8,018 nucleotides of DNA from Bacillota bacterium (GCA_023458855.1 JAEWWQ010000220.1:1-8018), one strand, 5' to 3'; numbered from the stretch's first letter, positions 1 to 7,025 are shown. Translations and numbers: made by a program. Notes: generated from the letters alone by a model not told the origin.

Positions 1-22
1 CTCTCCATAATAAGCCTTTTTA

Positions 23-51
23 TTGCTCAAATATTGCTGTTTTGTTATACT
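23..51 (+). promoter_or_regulatory. Candidate sigma-A promoter for the AraC-family gene
   Basis: A -10 element TATACT (46-51) lies 17 bp after a weak -35, TTGCTC (23-28, only the TTG matches consensus). Transcription would begin near 58, giving a leader of about 45 nt before the ATG at 103. The -10 is good and the -35 poor, which is common for promoters needing an activator or giving low expression. If real, the in-frame TTG at 34 lies upstream of the transcript and cannot be the start codon. Confidence 0.45.
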
Positions 52-102
52 CAGATCAGGGGTTTCATTTATCATTTTATCTTAAAAGGAGCTTTTATCT
101 TT

Positions 103-966
103 ATGTTAAAGAAAGATACATTTGAAAATATATTTCAAGACAGCAAATATCCTGTCAATTTCACAAACGAAAGTGAACTCTCCACTTTTCCACTGCACTG
201 GCATAATTACGTTGAAATCATTAGAGCCGATCGTTCCGGTATCTGCTATGAGATCAATGGTCATTCATATACACTGGCTAAAAATGATTTTTTATTCATA
301 TGGCCCGGTGAATTACATGCTCTGATCTATCAGCCCAGACCTTCGTATGTTCAGTTACTGCAATTTGACTATGCATTCCTTTCCCAACGGCCGGACTTCC
401 AGAAAATCAGTTTTCTTTTTCATGCACTCCGCCATATTGAATCCGAAAAACAGATTGCACTATCACAGGCATTAGGAAACCTGTTCGATACCCTTCAAAA
501 AATATTTTTTTCTGCAGATAATTTTCTTGAAGTAAAATGCTGTATGGTCATATATGAATTTTTTATTTCTGTCGGAGAACATCTGTTGTCCGCTTCTTCG
601 CCCTGCCAGCAGAAAAAAGTGACCCTGCACAGCAGTCAGGTAACGGAACGCATGATTTCCATCTGCTCTTATCTGTCCCTCCACTGTAATGAAGCTATTA
701 CACTGGATACTGCTGCCCAAAAAGCTGGCTTCAGTAAATATCATTTTTCCCGTCTGTTCAAAGAATTTACCAATGATTCCTTTACTGATTTTATCATAAA
801 GGAAAGGCTGCGTAATGCAGAAGAACTATTGCACAATACCAGTCTTTCCATAACAGATGTCGCCCTGCAATCTGGTTTTAACAGCATCTCGACATTTAAT
901 CGGGTATTTCGAAAACAGAAACATTGTTCCCCCTCCCAATTTCGAAGCTTTCACTTTATAAGTTGA
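103..966 (+). CDS. AraC-family transcriptional regulator (cupin + double HTH)
   Basis: Predicted DNA-binding regulator of 287 residues, the usual size for AraC proteins with an N-terminal cupin sensor. Residues about 25-85 carry the cupin-like part, with HWH at 32-34 and a WPGELHA segment near 67-73. Residues about 180-285 form the C-terminal double helix-turn-helix: the first HTH lies around DTAAQKAGFSKYHFSRLFKE, the second around ITDVALQSGFNSISTFNRVF, and a typical SPSQFR ending follows. The ATG at 103 is chosen because AAAAGGAG (84-91) precedes it and a plausible promoter ends at 51; the reading frame stays open back to a TTG at 34. The likely ligand is a sugar or other small metabolite, by family analogy, but no target operon is visible: the next gene is convergent. 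Its last 11 bp overlap the end of spoVAC on the other strand. The family call is firm; the physiological role is unknown. Confidence 0.93.
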   Translation: MLKKDTFENIFQDSKYPVNFTNESELSTFPLHWHNYVEIIRADRSGICYEINGHSYTLAKNDFLFIWPGELHALIYQPRPSYVQLLQFDYAFLSQRPDFQKISFLFHALRHIESEKQIALSQALGNLFDTLQKIFFSADNFLEVKCCMVIYEFFISVGEHLLSASSPCQQKKVTLHSSQVTERMISICSYLSLHCNEAITLDTAAQKAGFSKYHFSRLFKEFTNDSFTDFIIKERLRNAEELLHNTSLSITDVALQSGFNSISTFNRVFRKQKHCSPSQFRSFHFIS

Positions 967-1417
967 ACCACCCTACTATCCTGACAATCCAGTATAGGAA
1001 CCCCAATAACCAGCTGGTGAAAATACCATATAGAATAACCGGTCCGGCAATTGTAAAAATCTTACTTCCCACTCCGAAAACTTGTCCTTCTTTCTTAAAT
1101 TCCATGGCTGGTGCAGCCACAGAATTGGCAAACCCGGTTATGGGAACCAGCGCACCTGCACCTCCGAATTTTGCGATTTTGGGATAAATATTAAGTCCCG
1201 TCAGCAGAACTGATAAAAATACAAGAATCAGAGAACACCAGGAACCTGCGATTTCCTTATCGGCACCGATGCCTACATAATAATTCGTGATCCACTGGCC
1301 TATCACACATATGATTCCTCCGACCAAAAAGGCCTTGGCCATCTGCATCCATAGATTATGTGTCGGTGTCACCTGCTTTACGTATTCCTGATATTCTTTT
1401 TTCTTTTTCTCATCCAT
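956..1417 (-). CDS. spoVAC: Stage V sporulation protein AC (dipicolinic acid channel component)
   Basis: Small inner-membrane protein of 153 residues, matching SpoVAC in length and sequence pattern. It has a charged N-terminus (DEKKKKEYQEYVK), then AKAFLVGGIICVIGQ as the first membrane segment (about 27-46), a second at about 58-76, the signature GGAGALVPITGFANS at about 84-98, and hydrophobic segments to the C-terminus. In B. subtilis SpoVAC is part of the forespore-membrane system that moves Ca-dipicolinic acid in during sporulation and out at germination, and it behaves as a mechanosensitive channel. The ATG at 1417 is preferred over a GTG at 1426: AAGGAG on the minus strand is 10 nt from the ATG but only 1 nt from the GTG. 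The gene starts 50 bp after spoVAB on the same strand. The N-terminal extension and GFANS motif separate it from the related SpoVAE. It appears full length although its 3' end runs into the convergent AraC gene. Confidence 0.93.
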   Translation of the reverse strand: MDEKKKKEYQEYVKQVTPTHNLWMQMAKAFLVGGIICVIGQWITNYYVGIGADKEIAGSWCSLILVFLSVLLTGLNIYPKIAKFGGAGALVPITGFANSVAAPAMEFKKEGQVFGVGSKIFTIAGPVILYGIFTSWLLGFLYWIVRIVGWFNL

Positions 1418-1467
1418 TTTTTGCACTCTCCTTCGTCGCTATTACTTTCATGATTTATAAACAGCTG

Positions 1468-1956
1468 TTACATTCCTCCATACCTGTAGATATGATTCAT
1501 AAAATAAAACAGGGATCCCGCAATCTTTCCAAATGCGACCATTAGCATGGCAATCCCGAGTCCGCGTCTGAATCCCATTCTCCGGAAGAAAATGGGTATG
1601 GTATCCAGCATTTCCGCTATTGCAATTGCAAAACACCCTACAAACATGCCCGCAAATATTCCAAAAATGATAAGTATGGAATATGCAGTATTTCTCCATA
1701 TCTCCCTGTCAATGGCAGTATACTCCAGCACATAACTGCCGATTTCAAAGAATCTATGAAATACACTGAACACGCAGCCGCCGATTGCACCGGCACAGAC
1801 CATGTTTTCATAACACAATATCTTGTCTCCCGAATGCGTCTTCCCTGCAAACCGCGGAATCAGTCCCACTGACACAAAAACAGTAAGTACCCCGCCTGAT
1901 ACAATAAGTCCGAAACTTCCCCCGATAATCGCCATAAAAATAGTTTTAAGAAACAT
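1468..1956 (-). CDS. spoVAB: Stage V sporulation protein AB
   Basis: Hydrophobic protein of 162 residues with about four predicted membrane segments (roughly 2-32, 48-66, 90-116 and 130-152), matching SpoVAB in size, topology and position between spoVAA and spoVAC. The N-terminal GGSFGLIVSGGVLTVFVSVG followed by LIPRFAGKT and a CYENMVCAGAIGG stretch resembles the SpoVAB pattern of an N-terminal glycine-rich membrane segment and a short IPR motif. In Bacillus it belongs to the spoVA set for dipicolinic acid transport, but its own biochemical role is undefined. The start overlaps the 3' end of spoVAA by 11 bp (14 bp if the TTG at 1959 is used), so translational coupling is likely. A GGGAGG sequence lies 12 nt before the ATG and 9 nt before the TTG, so spacing slightly favours the TTG; the ATG is kept as the stronger codon. 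Confidence 0.88.
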   Translation of the reverse strand: MFLKTIFMAIIGGSFGLIVSGGVLTVFVSVGLIPRFAGKTHSGDKILCYENMVCAGAIGGCVFSVFHRFFEIGSYVLEYTAIDREIWRNTAYSILIIFGIFAGMFVGCFAIAIAEMLDTIPIFFRRMGFRRGLGIAMLMVAFGKIAGSLFYFMNHIYRYGGM

Positions 1957-2572
1957 CAATGGTCTTTTCCTCCCTGTCTGCTGTTTCTGCCAGCGCTGTA
2001 TTTACCGCCATTTCATATTCCCGCATCTCAACCTCTACCGGCGTCGGGTCCTTCGTAATACGCCTCTTACCGATGTGATTAAAGAAAATAATAATACCGC
2101 TTCCAAGTCCGATTGAATAAGAAATTTCAAGAATGGTACAACCATCTGATTTTGTCCCGGTCACCATAAAAAAGATTTGTTCAAACATCTTATTAATTCC
2201 AATATCGTTATGAAACGACATAACTGTAAACGCAGTTCCAAAAAAGCAGACAAGGGCAATTAATACTGTTTTCACCATATTCAGCATACTCTTGCCCTTT
2301 GCGGATTCAATCCGTTCCACCACCACTTCCGTGGTACTTCCTACATTCTCAATTATCAGGCTGGGCGATATTGCCTCCAGCAATTCAATGATTTTTAACA
2401 TGCTGATTACCTGTCTCTTATCCTCATGGAATGTATAGATCTTTATCGCTTTGGCTTTTGCGATGATATGCTGATCCCTGCAAGTTATCTTTGCTACATC
2501 TTTCAAAAATAATTCTTTCTGTGTGACTTCTGCATTCTGTGTTAACTTTATATATAAGACTGTTTCCTGCAT
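1946..2572 (-). CDS. spoVAA: Stage V sporulation protein AA
   Basis: 208-residue protein, close to the approximately 206 residues of B. subtilis SpoVAA. The first ~90 residues are a soluble domain (ETVLYIKLTQNAEV... through IENVGSTTEVVVE). They are followed by a membrane segment at about 98-118 and a second at about 151-171 containing the SpoVAA-type YSIGLGSGIIIFFNHIGKRR, then DPTPVEVEMREYE (175-187), which closely resembles the conserved C-terminal block of the family. It is the first gene of the spoVA cluster, behind a sigma-G-like promoter. The ATG at 2572 is preferred to the GTG at 2602: AGGGAAG lies just upstream of the ATG, whereas no ribosome binding site precedes the GTG, and the ATG gives the family length. 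Its stop codon lies inside the start region of spoVAB. In Bacillus the spoVA proteins sit in the forespore inner membrane. Confidence 0.93.
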   Translation of the reverse strand: MQETVLYIKLTQNAEVTQKELFLKDVAKITCRDQHIIAKAKAIKIYTFHEDKRQVISMLKIIELLEAISPSLIIENVGSTTEVVVERIESAKGKSMLNMVKTVLIALVCFFGTAFTVMSFHNDIGINKMFEQIFFMVTGTKSDGCTILEISYSIGLGSGIIIFFNHIGKRRITKDPTPVEVEMREYEMAVNTALAETADREEKTIDVS

Positions 2573-2634
2573 TTTCTTCCCTACCAGTATTAGTTCTTCC
2601 ACTTTTTTCTATGGATATTTTTAATTTCTATTCA

Positions 2635-2664
2635 TAGTATGGATTTCTATTTCTTTTTTATACC
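2635..2664 (-). promoter_or_regulatory. Sigma-G-type forespore promoter of spoVAA-AB-AC
   Basis: On the minus strand GGTATA (-35; plus 2659-2664) is followed after 17 bp by CATACTA (-10; plus 2635-2641). This fits the Bacillus sigma-G consensus (GHATR, 17-18 bp, CATWMTA) at every defined position. It lies 62 bp upstream of the spoVAA ATG, and B. subtilis spoVA is known to be transcribed by sigma-G. Because sigma-F and sigma-G recognise overlapping -35 elements, some sigma-F use is possible. The assignment rests on consensus match plus gene context. Confidence 0.82.
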
Positions 2665-2688
2665 AAGATTCAGAAGTCAAAAGATTAC

Positions 2689-2733
2689 AAAAAAAGGATT
2701 ATGCATCAATACTTCCTGCATAATCCTTTTTTT
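2689..2733 (-). terminator. Rho-independent terminator of the MMPL operon (possibly bidirectional)
   Basis: A perfect 17-bp inverted repeat: arms 2689-2705 and 2717-2733 (second arm TGCATAATCCTTTTTTT) around an 11-nt loop. Read on the minus strand, the stem begins 10 bp after the stop codon of the exported-protein gene and ends in seven T residues. It also has a T run in the other direction, but no plus-strand gene ends here. It separates the export operon from the spoVA promoter starting at 2664. Confidence 0.92.
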
Positions 2734-2743
2734 GTTTTGGCGG

Positions 2744-4621
2744 TTATCCGATCCAGCCGAACATTTTATGAAAAACAGCTTTGATTCGTCCCCAGAAACC
2801 AATATTTGTCTTTGCCGGTTCCAAATCTACTGCATCGTCCACGTCTGCATCGTCAATTGATATTTCCTGCGTTCTCATGATAATCTGTATACTTGCCGGC
2901 GTCTCATTTTTAGTCGAAGTGAAGGACGGAAAAGCAAGACTGGTATCTATGTTCAGTACATTGGAATCTTCCTCCATCTTATCCAGCTCATCATCGATCG
3001 CATTTTTCATAACATCCTTGGCATTGCGGAAGGTATCTGCTCCATCCGTGGCACTGATTCCACCCCCTGCAAGCCCAATCATTCCATCCAGCGTATCGTC
3101 AAGTGCTTCACTTACACTGCCTTCTGTCGCTTCCATGACAAGACGCGTATTCTTCATTGCAATACCTGCTGCCCATATAAATTGGTTCGTATTATCGACA
3201 AGTGCCTGTGTGTCGTCCAGCATACTTTGTAATTCCAGTTTATAATCATTGCTGTAATTCCCCTGCAATGCCTTTGTCTGTGTAATGATCGATTGCAATT
3301 TATAAGTAATTTCATTTGCGGAACCCAGCAATTCGTCAGTCTCATCTCCCATATCAAGTGCCGGATTTGCCTGCAAGACACTGATATCGTGTTGGTAAGC
3401 CTCCAGTAACTGGGAAATTGCATAATCAGAATAATCACTTCCGGAAGTTGCATCCTTCGATAATGCCCCTTGCAGCTGATCAATATTAATGTCACTTCCA
3501 AGACTTGCACTCATCTCTCCCAGATCTCTCAGAGAATGCTGCAGATCATTTGTGGTACTGGTCAGGTCATCCATAATATCTCTGGCTTCTGCCATCGCAA
3601 CAGCAATATCATTTAACTGATAGCTGACATCATCTGCAATTCGTTTTCCCTCTGCAAAGTGTGGGTCCATCGCTGACAGGCTCAACGACAGATTATACAT
3701 GGAATCAATGGTTGCATCCATAGAAGATTCTAACGATTCTCTTTGTCCGTCATAAGTTGCCTTTGCTTCTTTTGCTTTTGCTGCTCCTGCCTTCGCTTTT
3801 TCAAGTCCTGCTTTCATCTCTTCCAGACTGTCCAGCACCACATCAGCACTGTCACTCATGGCATCCACAGAATCTCTGACCGTATCCTTCACTTCCCGAA
3901 CATCCGATATCATATCAAGGGATTCCAGCGTTGCCGGAACCATCATAAAGAATACTCCCATGGATTCAAAGCTATCCGTACCGATATTAACTTCAAAGTT
4001 TCCCTCTTCTCCCGGCATTGCCATAAATACAACTGCTTTATAGGTACCGACTGATTGTAACTGTGAGCCAGGTGCATCAATACTGAGTGCTTCTGACATA
4101 TCCACCATCGTTGCCGCCGAAAGAATCAGATTATTTTTATAATATGCCGGAGCTTTCTCGTTCGGTGTTGCCTTGATATCAATCGTAACCATTCCACTTG
4201 CGCCTGCAAGATCTTCTCCCGCACATTCCACACCGTTCAATTTATAAGATACGTCCAGATTCCATGGAATATTGGTTGCCAGTTCTTTCGATTCACATTC
4301 ATAATAAAAATTGTTCGTTCCTTCCGGTAATTTCCAGGTTACTCTACCATGCTCAATTGCCGGCTGCACCTTGTTGCTCATATTGGTAACGTTATCATAA
4401 TCGCCATAATCCACTATGTCTGTGTTTCCATTTAAAGTACATCCCTTTACGACACTTACACTATCTACTGCTCCGTAATAATCCAGATTTGCATATACCG
4501 CTTCATCGGTTTCCACCTTTGGTGCTCCTGCATAGCAGGTGCTTCCGATTGTTGTGGCTGCTACCACTATCCCCAGTGTTCCGGACATTACTCTCTTATA
4601 TACTCTATTCTTTCTTTTCAT
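2744..4621 (-). CDS. Exported helical/coiled-coil protein, predicted partner of the MMPL transporter
   Basis: No named family is recognised with confidence. The 625-residue product begins with a signal peptide: KRKNRVYKR, then a hydrophobic stretch from MSGTLGIVVAATTIG, with a plausible signal peptidase I site after CYA near residue 31. No lipobox and no LPXTG anchor are seen. Residues about 32-230 look like a beta-rich extracytoplasmic domain (aromatic and Asn/Gly-rich, with AYYKNNLILSAATMVDMSEA). Residues about 235-560 are largely helical with heptad-like spacing, including an Ala/Lys-rich stretch (MKAGLEKAKAGAAKAKEAKA). A short acidic linker (ISIDDADVDDAVDLEP) leads to an amphipathic, Trp/Phe-rich C-terminus (FWGRIKAVFHKMFGWIG) that could lie on the membrane. 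The ATG at 4621 is chosen over one at 4645 because AAGGAGG precedes it by 8 nt. It starts 38 bp after the MMPL gene on the same strand, and a strong terminator follows. By context it may be an extracytoplasmic adaptor or cargo-handling subunit; it lacks the multi-span C-terminus of YhgE/Pip proteins. Confidence 0.78.
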   Translation of the reverse strand: MKRKNRVYKRVMSGTLGIVVAATTIGSTCYAGAPKVETDEAVYANLDYYGAVDSVSVVKGCTLNGNTDIVDYGDYDNVTNMSNKVQPAIEHGRVTWKLPEGTNNFYYECESKELATNIPWNLDVSYKLNGVECAGEDLAGASGMVTIDIKATPNEKAPAYYKNNLILSAATMVDMSEALSIDAPGSQLQSVGTYKAVVFMAMPGEEGNFEVNIGTDSFESMGVFFMMVPATLESLDMISDVREVKDTVRDSVDAMSDSADVVLDSLEEMKAGLEKAKAGAAKAKEAKATYDGQRESLESSMDATIDSMYNLSLSLSAMDPHFAEGKRIADDVSYQLNDIAVAMAEARDIMDDLTSTTNDLQHSLRDLGEMSASLGSDINIDQLQGALSKDATSGSDYSDYAISQLLEAYQHDISVLQANPALDMGDETDELLGSANEITYKLQSIITQTKALQGNYSNDYKLELQSMLDDTQALVDNTNQFIWAAGIAMKNTRLVMEATEGSVSEALDDTLDGMIGLAGGGISATDGADTFRNAKDVMKNAIDDELDKMEEDSNVLNIDTSLAFPSFTSTKNETPASIQIIMRTQEISIDDADVDDAVDLEPAKTNIGFWGRIKAVFHKMFGWIG

Positions 4622-4659
4622 CAGGACTGCCTCCTTATTTTTCATTGCATTTTCCTGCT

Positions 4660-6903
4660 TTACTGTACCTGATCATCATCATCTGAATTGGTCCATCTGA
4701 CTGTTTTTTCCCTGATACGTGCTCTTACCTTTCTGCTCCTGCGCCTCGCATCTTTATTGATGCGTTCTATCCGGTCTTTCTCTCTGAATATATTCTTATC
4801 AAAGATGGTAAGTAATGCCGGCAGCACCAGAATTACCAGAATCAGACTTAATAATGCACCACGTCCTACCATATGTCCGATGGAAGAAACTGCTGCTACA
4901 CTTGATATAAAGAAAATTCCATATCCTGCAACTGTCAATATTGAACCTGATGTAAAGATAGATAACGCACTCTTTTGTACCGCATGCATCGCAGACTGCT
5001 TTTTATCCATTTCAACACGTGAGTCCAGATAATTATTGGTCAAAAGAATGGAATAATCAACAGTTGCTCCCAGCTGAATACAACATACGATAACATATCC
5101 GGCAAACAGAAAGGTCTCTCCTTCCAGATACGGAATCGCCATATTGATAAAAATAGCGACATTAATCGGTATGAGAACGATAATCGGTATTAACAGCGAT
5201 CTGAATGCAATCGCTACGACAAGCGCTACTCCGATCAGGGACAGAATATTAACTACAAAGTAATCCGACAAGCAGATTTCCTTCAAATCCTGTGTGGAAG
5301 GTGTATTACCAACTACATAGGACTCACCCGGATAATATTCTTTTACGATCTTCTGAATCTCATCCGATGTCTGAAATGCAAACTCACTTTCACTTGCTGT
5401 CTTGGCAAATACCAGCATTCTTGTATAATTTTCTGTTCGAAGCTGTCCCGTTATGCTCTCAGGAACGATACTTTCCGGAATCCCTTCGGGGAGTACATTG
5501 GCAAGTGCTGTGACACTTTTTATGTAATACAGATCGCTCAATTCATCGGCTAACTCTTTTTCCTTGATCCGGGACTCATTCGGAACAATGACCAGATACA
5601 GATTACTGCGGCCGAATTTTGCTTCGATCTCTTTTGTATCGTTATACACTACTGTTCCTTCACTGGAACCAAGAGAACTATTTCCAAAAGTAAAGCTGTT
5701 CATGCCCTGCGCAATATAGGAAGGGAGAACTATGAGAGCGATAAACGCCAGCACACCGTAGCGGATTTTATAAATAAAATGGCTGAAATTCTCAAATGTC
5801 GGCATGATGGATCTATGCTGTGTCTTCTGAATCAGATCATCAAACTTCAGGATCAAAGCCGGCATTAAGAAAATTACTGTGGCAACACTGCAGATGATGC
5901 TTTTTCCCAATACAATGCCGATATCTTTTCCAAGACCGAATTTCATTGCAAATAATGCCATGAATCCTACAAATGTTGTTGCCGCACTGGACAGAACCGG
6001 TAGTGCTGACATTCTGAGCGCATTAGACATTGCCTGCTCTTTTGCTGCCCCTGTATTTTTTTCCCGTACAAATGTATGAAATAAAAATATGGAATAATCC
6101 ATTGAAATCGCAAGCTGCAAAATAGAGGATACGCTGGAGCTTAAAAATGATATCGTCCCCATAAAAATATTCGTACCTCTGTTTAAAATGATCGCCACAC
6201 CCATAACTGCCAGAAATAGAAACGGCTCGAACCATGATGTTGTCGTCAACAACAGAATGATCAAAATCATAATTACTGCAACCGTTGTCGCAATGGCAAT
6301 TTCCCGGTTCAATGTCTTCTCCAGGGATTTATTTTCCACTGCTGGTCCGGAATACCTTCCTTTGTCTCCGAGTAATTCCTGAATACCGGAAACAGCCTCC
6401 TTGGTCCTTTCTGAAGTATCACCCTCTACAAAAGTAACATCCATTACTGCACAATTGTCTTTATAATAGTCCTCCTGTTTATCCACATCCACAAAACCCT
6501 GTGACATGTAAACGTCTGAACTCATCCAGGAGACCATATCAACGCCATCGATCTTCTCTATAAGCTGTTTATAGATACTGGCTTCATAGATACTGACATC
6601 CTTGATCATGACCCGCGCTGTGCCCGGATACCCAAATTCCCGTTCCATCAGATCAATTGCCTTCTTTGAAGTAACTGAACCCGGAAGGTATTCGGTCAAA
6701 TCATAGTTTACTTTAACGAAAGGACTGCTAATCAGACAAAGAATAAACGCAGCAGTAAATACAATTCCAATTGCTCTCCTCTTGTCGATAATCATATCAA
6801 CAATTGAAAATTTCTTACTTTCCCCTTTTCGAGAAGCATGTGCTTTATCCTTGTGTTTTTTCCATTTCTCTCTCAGAGAAATCTTTTCTTTTTTCTCTTT
6901 CAC
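4660..6903 (-). CDS. MMPL/RND-superfamily transporter
   Basis: 747-residue inner-membrane exporter with the duplicated RND layout. A Lys-rich cytoplasmic N-terminus is followed by TM1 (about 44-64), a large outside domain (65-200), TM2-TM6 (about 203-354), TM7 (about 380-398), a second outside domain (400-545) and TM8-TM12 (about 548-702), ending in a basic then acidic tail (NSDDDDQVQ). Each half carries the Asp-Tyr pair of MMPL proteins in its fourth helix: AISMDYSIFLFH (D269, Y270) and GATVDYSILLTN (D616, Y617), the expected proton-relay residues. The N-terminal NYDLTEYLP also resembles MMPL family members. Cargo is unknown; MMPL relatives export lipids, fatty acids and hydrophobic toxicants. 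Start is a GTG at 6903 with AGGAG 5 nt upstream; no ATG occurs before residue 37. The gene is transcribed divergently from a TetR regulator, an arrangement known for the staphylococcal FarE/FarR fatty-acid exporter, and has a twin-operator promoter. Confidence 0.93.
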   Translation of the reverse strand: MKEKKEKISLREKWKKHKDKAHASRKGESKKFSIVDMIIDKRRAIGIVFTAAFILCLISSPFVKVNYDLTEYLPGSVTSKKAIDLMEREFGYPGTARVMIKDVSIYEASIYKQLIEKIDGVDMVSWMSSDVYMSQGFVDVDKQEDYYKDNCAVMDVTFVEGDTSERTKEAVSGIQELLGDKGRYSGPAVENKSLEKTLNREIAIATTVAVIMILIILLLTTTSWFEPFLFLAVMGVAIILNRGTNIFMGTISFLSSSVSSILQLAISMDYSIFLFHTFVREKNTGAAKEQAMSNALRMSALPVLSSAATTFVGFMALFAMKFGLGKDIGIVLGKSIICSVATVIFLMPALILKFDDLIQKTQHRSIMPTFENFSHFIYKIRYGVLAFIALIVLPSYIAQGMNSFTFGNSSLGSSEGTVVYNDTKEIEAKFGRSNLYLVIVPNESRIKEKELADELSDLYYIKSVTALANVLPEGIPESIVPESITGQLRTENYTRMLVFAKTASESEFAFQTSDEIQKIVKEYYPGESYVVGNTPSTQDLKEICLSDYFVVNILSLIGVALVVAIAFRSLLIPIIVLIPINVAIFINMAIPYLEGETFLFAGYVIVCCIQLGATVDYSILLTNNYLDSRVEMDKKQSAMHAVQKSALSIFTSGSILTVAGYGIFFISSVAAVSSIGHMVGRGALLSLILVILVLPALLTIFDKNIFREKDRIERINKDARRRSRKVRARIREKTVRWTNSDDDDQVQ

Positions 6904-6925
6904 ACCGACTCCTGCTTTCTTTTTA

Positions 6926-6954
6926 TTGACATTTTATAAAAACGTGTGTAACAT
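6926..6954 (+). promoter_or_regulatory. Candidate promoter for the TetR-family gene
   Basis: A perfect -35 TTGACA (6926-6931) and a 4-of-6 -10 TAACAT (6949-6954) are separated by 17 bp. Transcription would begin near 6961 and run through both palindromic boxes to the regulator gene, a leader of about 110 nt. It would converge on the MMPL promoter, with operator box 1 at about +9 to +21. The -10 is imperfect, and the AT-rich stretch at 7026-7041 could hold another start site. Confidence 0.4.
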
Positions 6955-6968
6955 ACAAATTGCATTAA

Positions 6969-6981
6969 TGACCTTTAGTCA
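6969..6981. promoter_or_regulatory. Operator box 1 (TGACCTTTAGTCA)
   Basis: Palindromic site with arms TGAC/GTCA around CTTTA, extended symmetrically to AATGAC...GTCATT (6967-6983). It lies just downstream of the predicted MMPL transcription start (near 6990), where a bound repressor would block clearance. It differs from box 2 at a single position over 13 bp. Binding by the adjacent TetR protein is inferred from position and symmetry. Confidence 0.75.
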
Positions 6982-6996
6982 TTTTCTCACCAGACA

Positions 6997-7025
6997 GTTA
7001 TATCACCTTTATGACCGTTAGTCAA
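6997..7025 (-). promoter_or_regulatory. Sigma-A promoter of the MMPL/exported-protein operon
   Basis: On the minus strand TTGACT (-35; plus 7020-7025) and TATAAC (-10; plus 6997-7002) are separated by exactly 17 bp, each 5 of 6 to consensus. Transcription would start near 6990, giving a leader of about 85 nt before the GTG at 6903. Operator box 2 overlaps the -35 and box 1 lies just after the start point, so the promoter is built for repression. Vegetative sigma-A use contrasts with the sporulation genes on either side. Confidence 0.82.
7012..7024. promoter_or_regulatory. Operator box 2 (TGACCGTTAGTCA)
   Basis: Second copy of the palindromic box, identical to box 1 except for one base in the central spacer. 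It covers five of the six bases of the MMPL -35 element. Its centre is 43 bp from that of box 1, about four helical turns, so two dimers would sit on the same face of the DNA. It lies 45 bp upstream of the TetR start codon, allowing autoregulation. Confidence 0.77.

Noticed and set aside
34..102. TTG start at 34 giving a 310-residue AraC protein
   Set aside because: It lies upstream of the likely -10 element (46-51), has no ribosome binding site, and the extra 23 residues do not resemble AraC N-termini. The ATG at 103 has AAAAGGAG upstream.
967..1000. Weak hairpin CTATCCTG/CAGTATAG after the AraC stop as a terminator
   Set aside because: Short stem with a mismatch, no T run, and it lies inside the spoVAC coding sequence.
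956..1417. Assignment of this gene as spoVAE instead of spoVAC
   Set aside because: SpoVAE is shorter and lacks the charged N-terminal extension. The VPITGFANSVAAPAMEFKKEG stretch, cut here to its idea of GFANS followed by an EFKKEG block, is SpoVAC-like, and the gene order AA-AB-AC agrees.
2781..3245. 154-codon open frame on the + strand opposite the exported-protein gene
   Set aside because: Its Ser-rich, low-complexity composition mirrors the Asp/Glu/Ala-rich minus-strand protein, it has no ribosome binding site, and the minus-strand gene is clearly real. The same applies to other antisense frames across 3743-6382.
4520..4540. Cysteine near the signal peptide end of the exported protein as a lipoprotein anchor
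   Set aside because: The residues before the Cys are GST, which do not fit the lipobox pattern; CYA followed by GA is a more usual signal peptidase I site.
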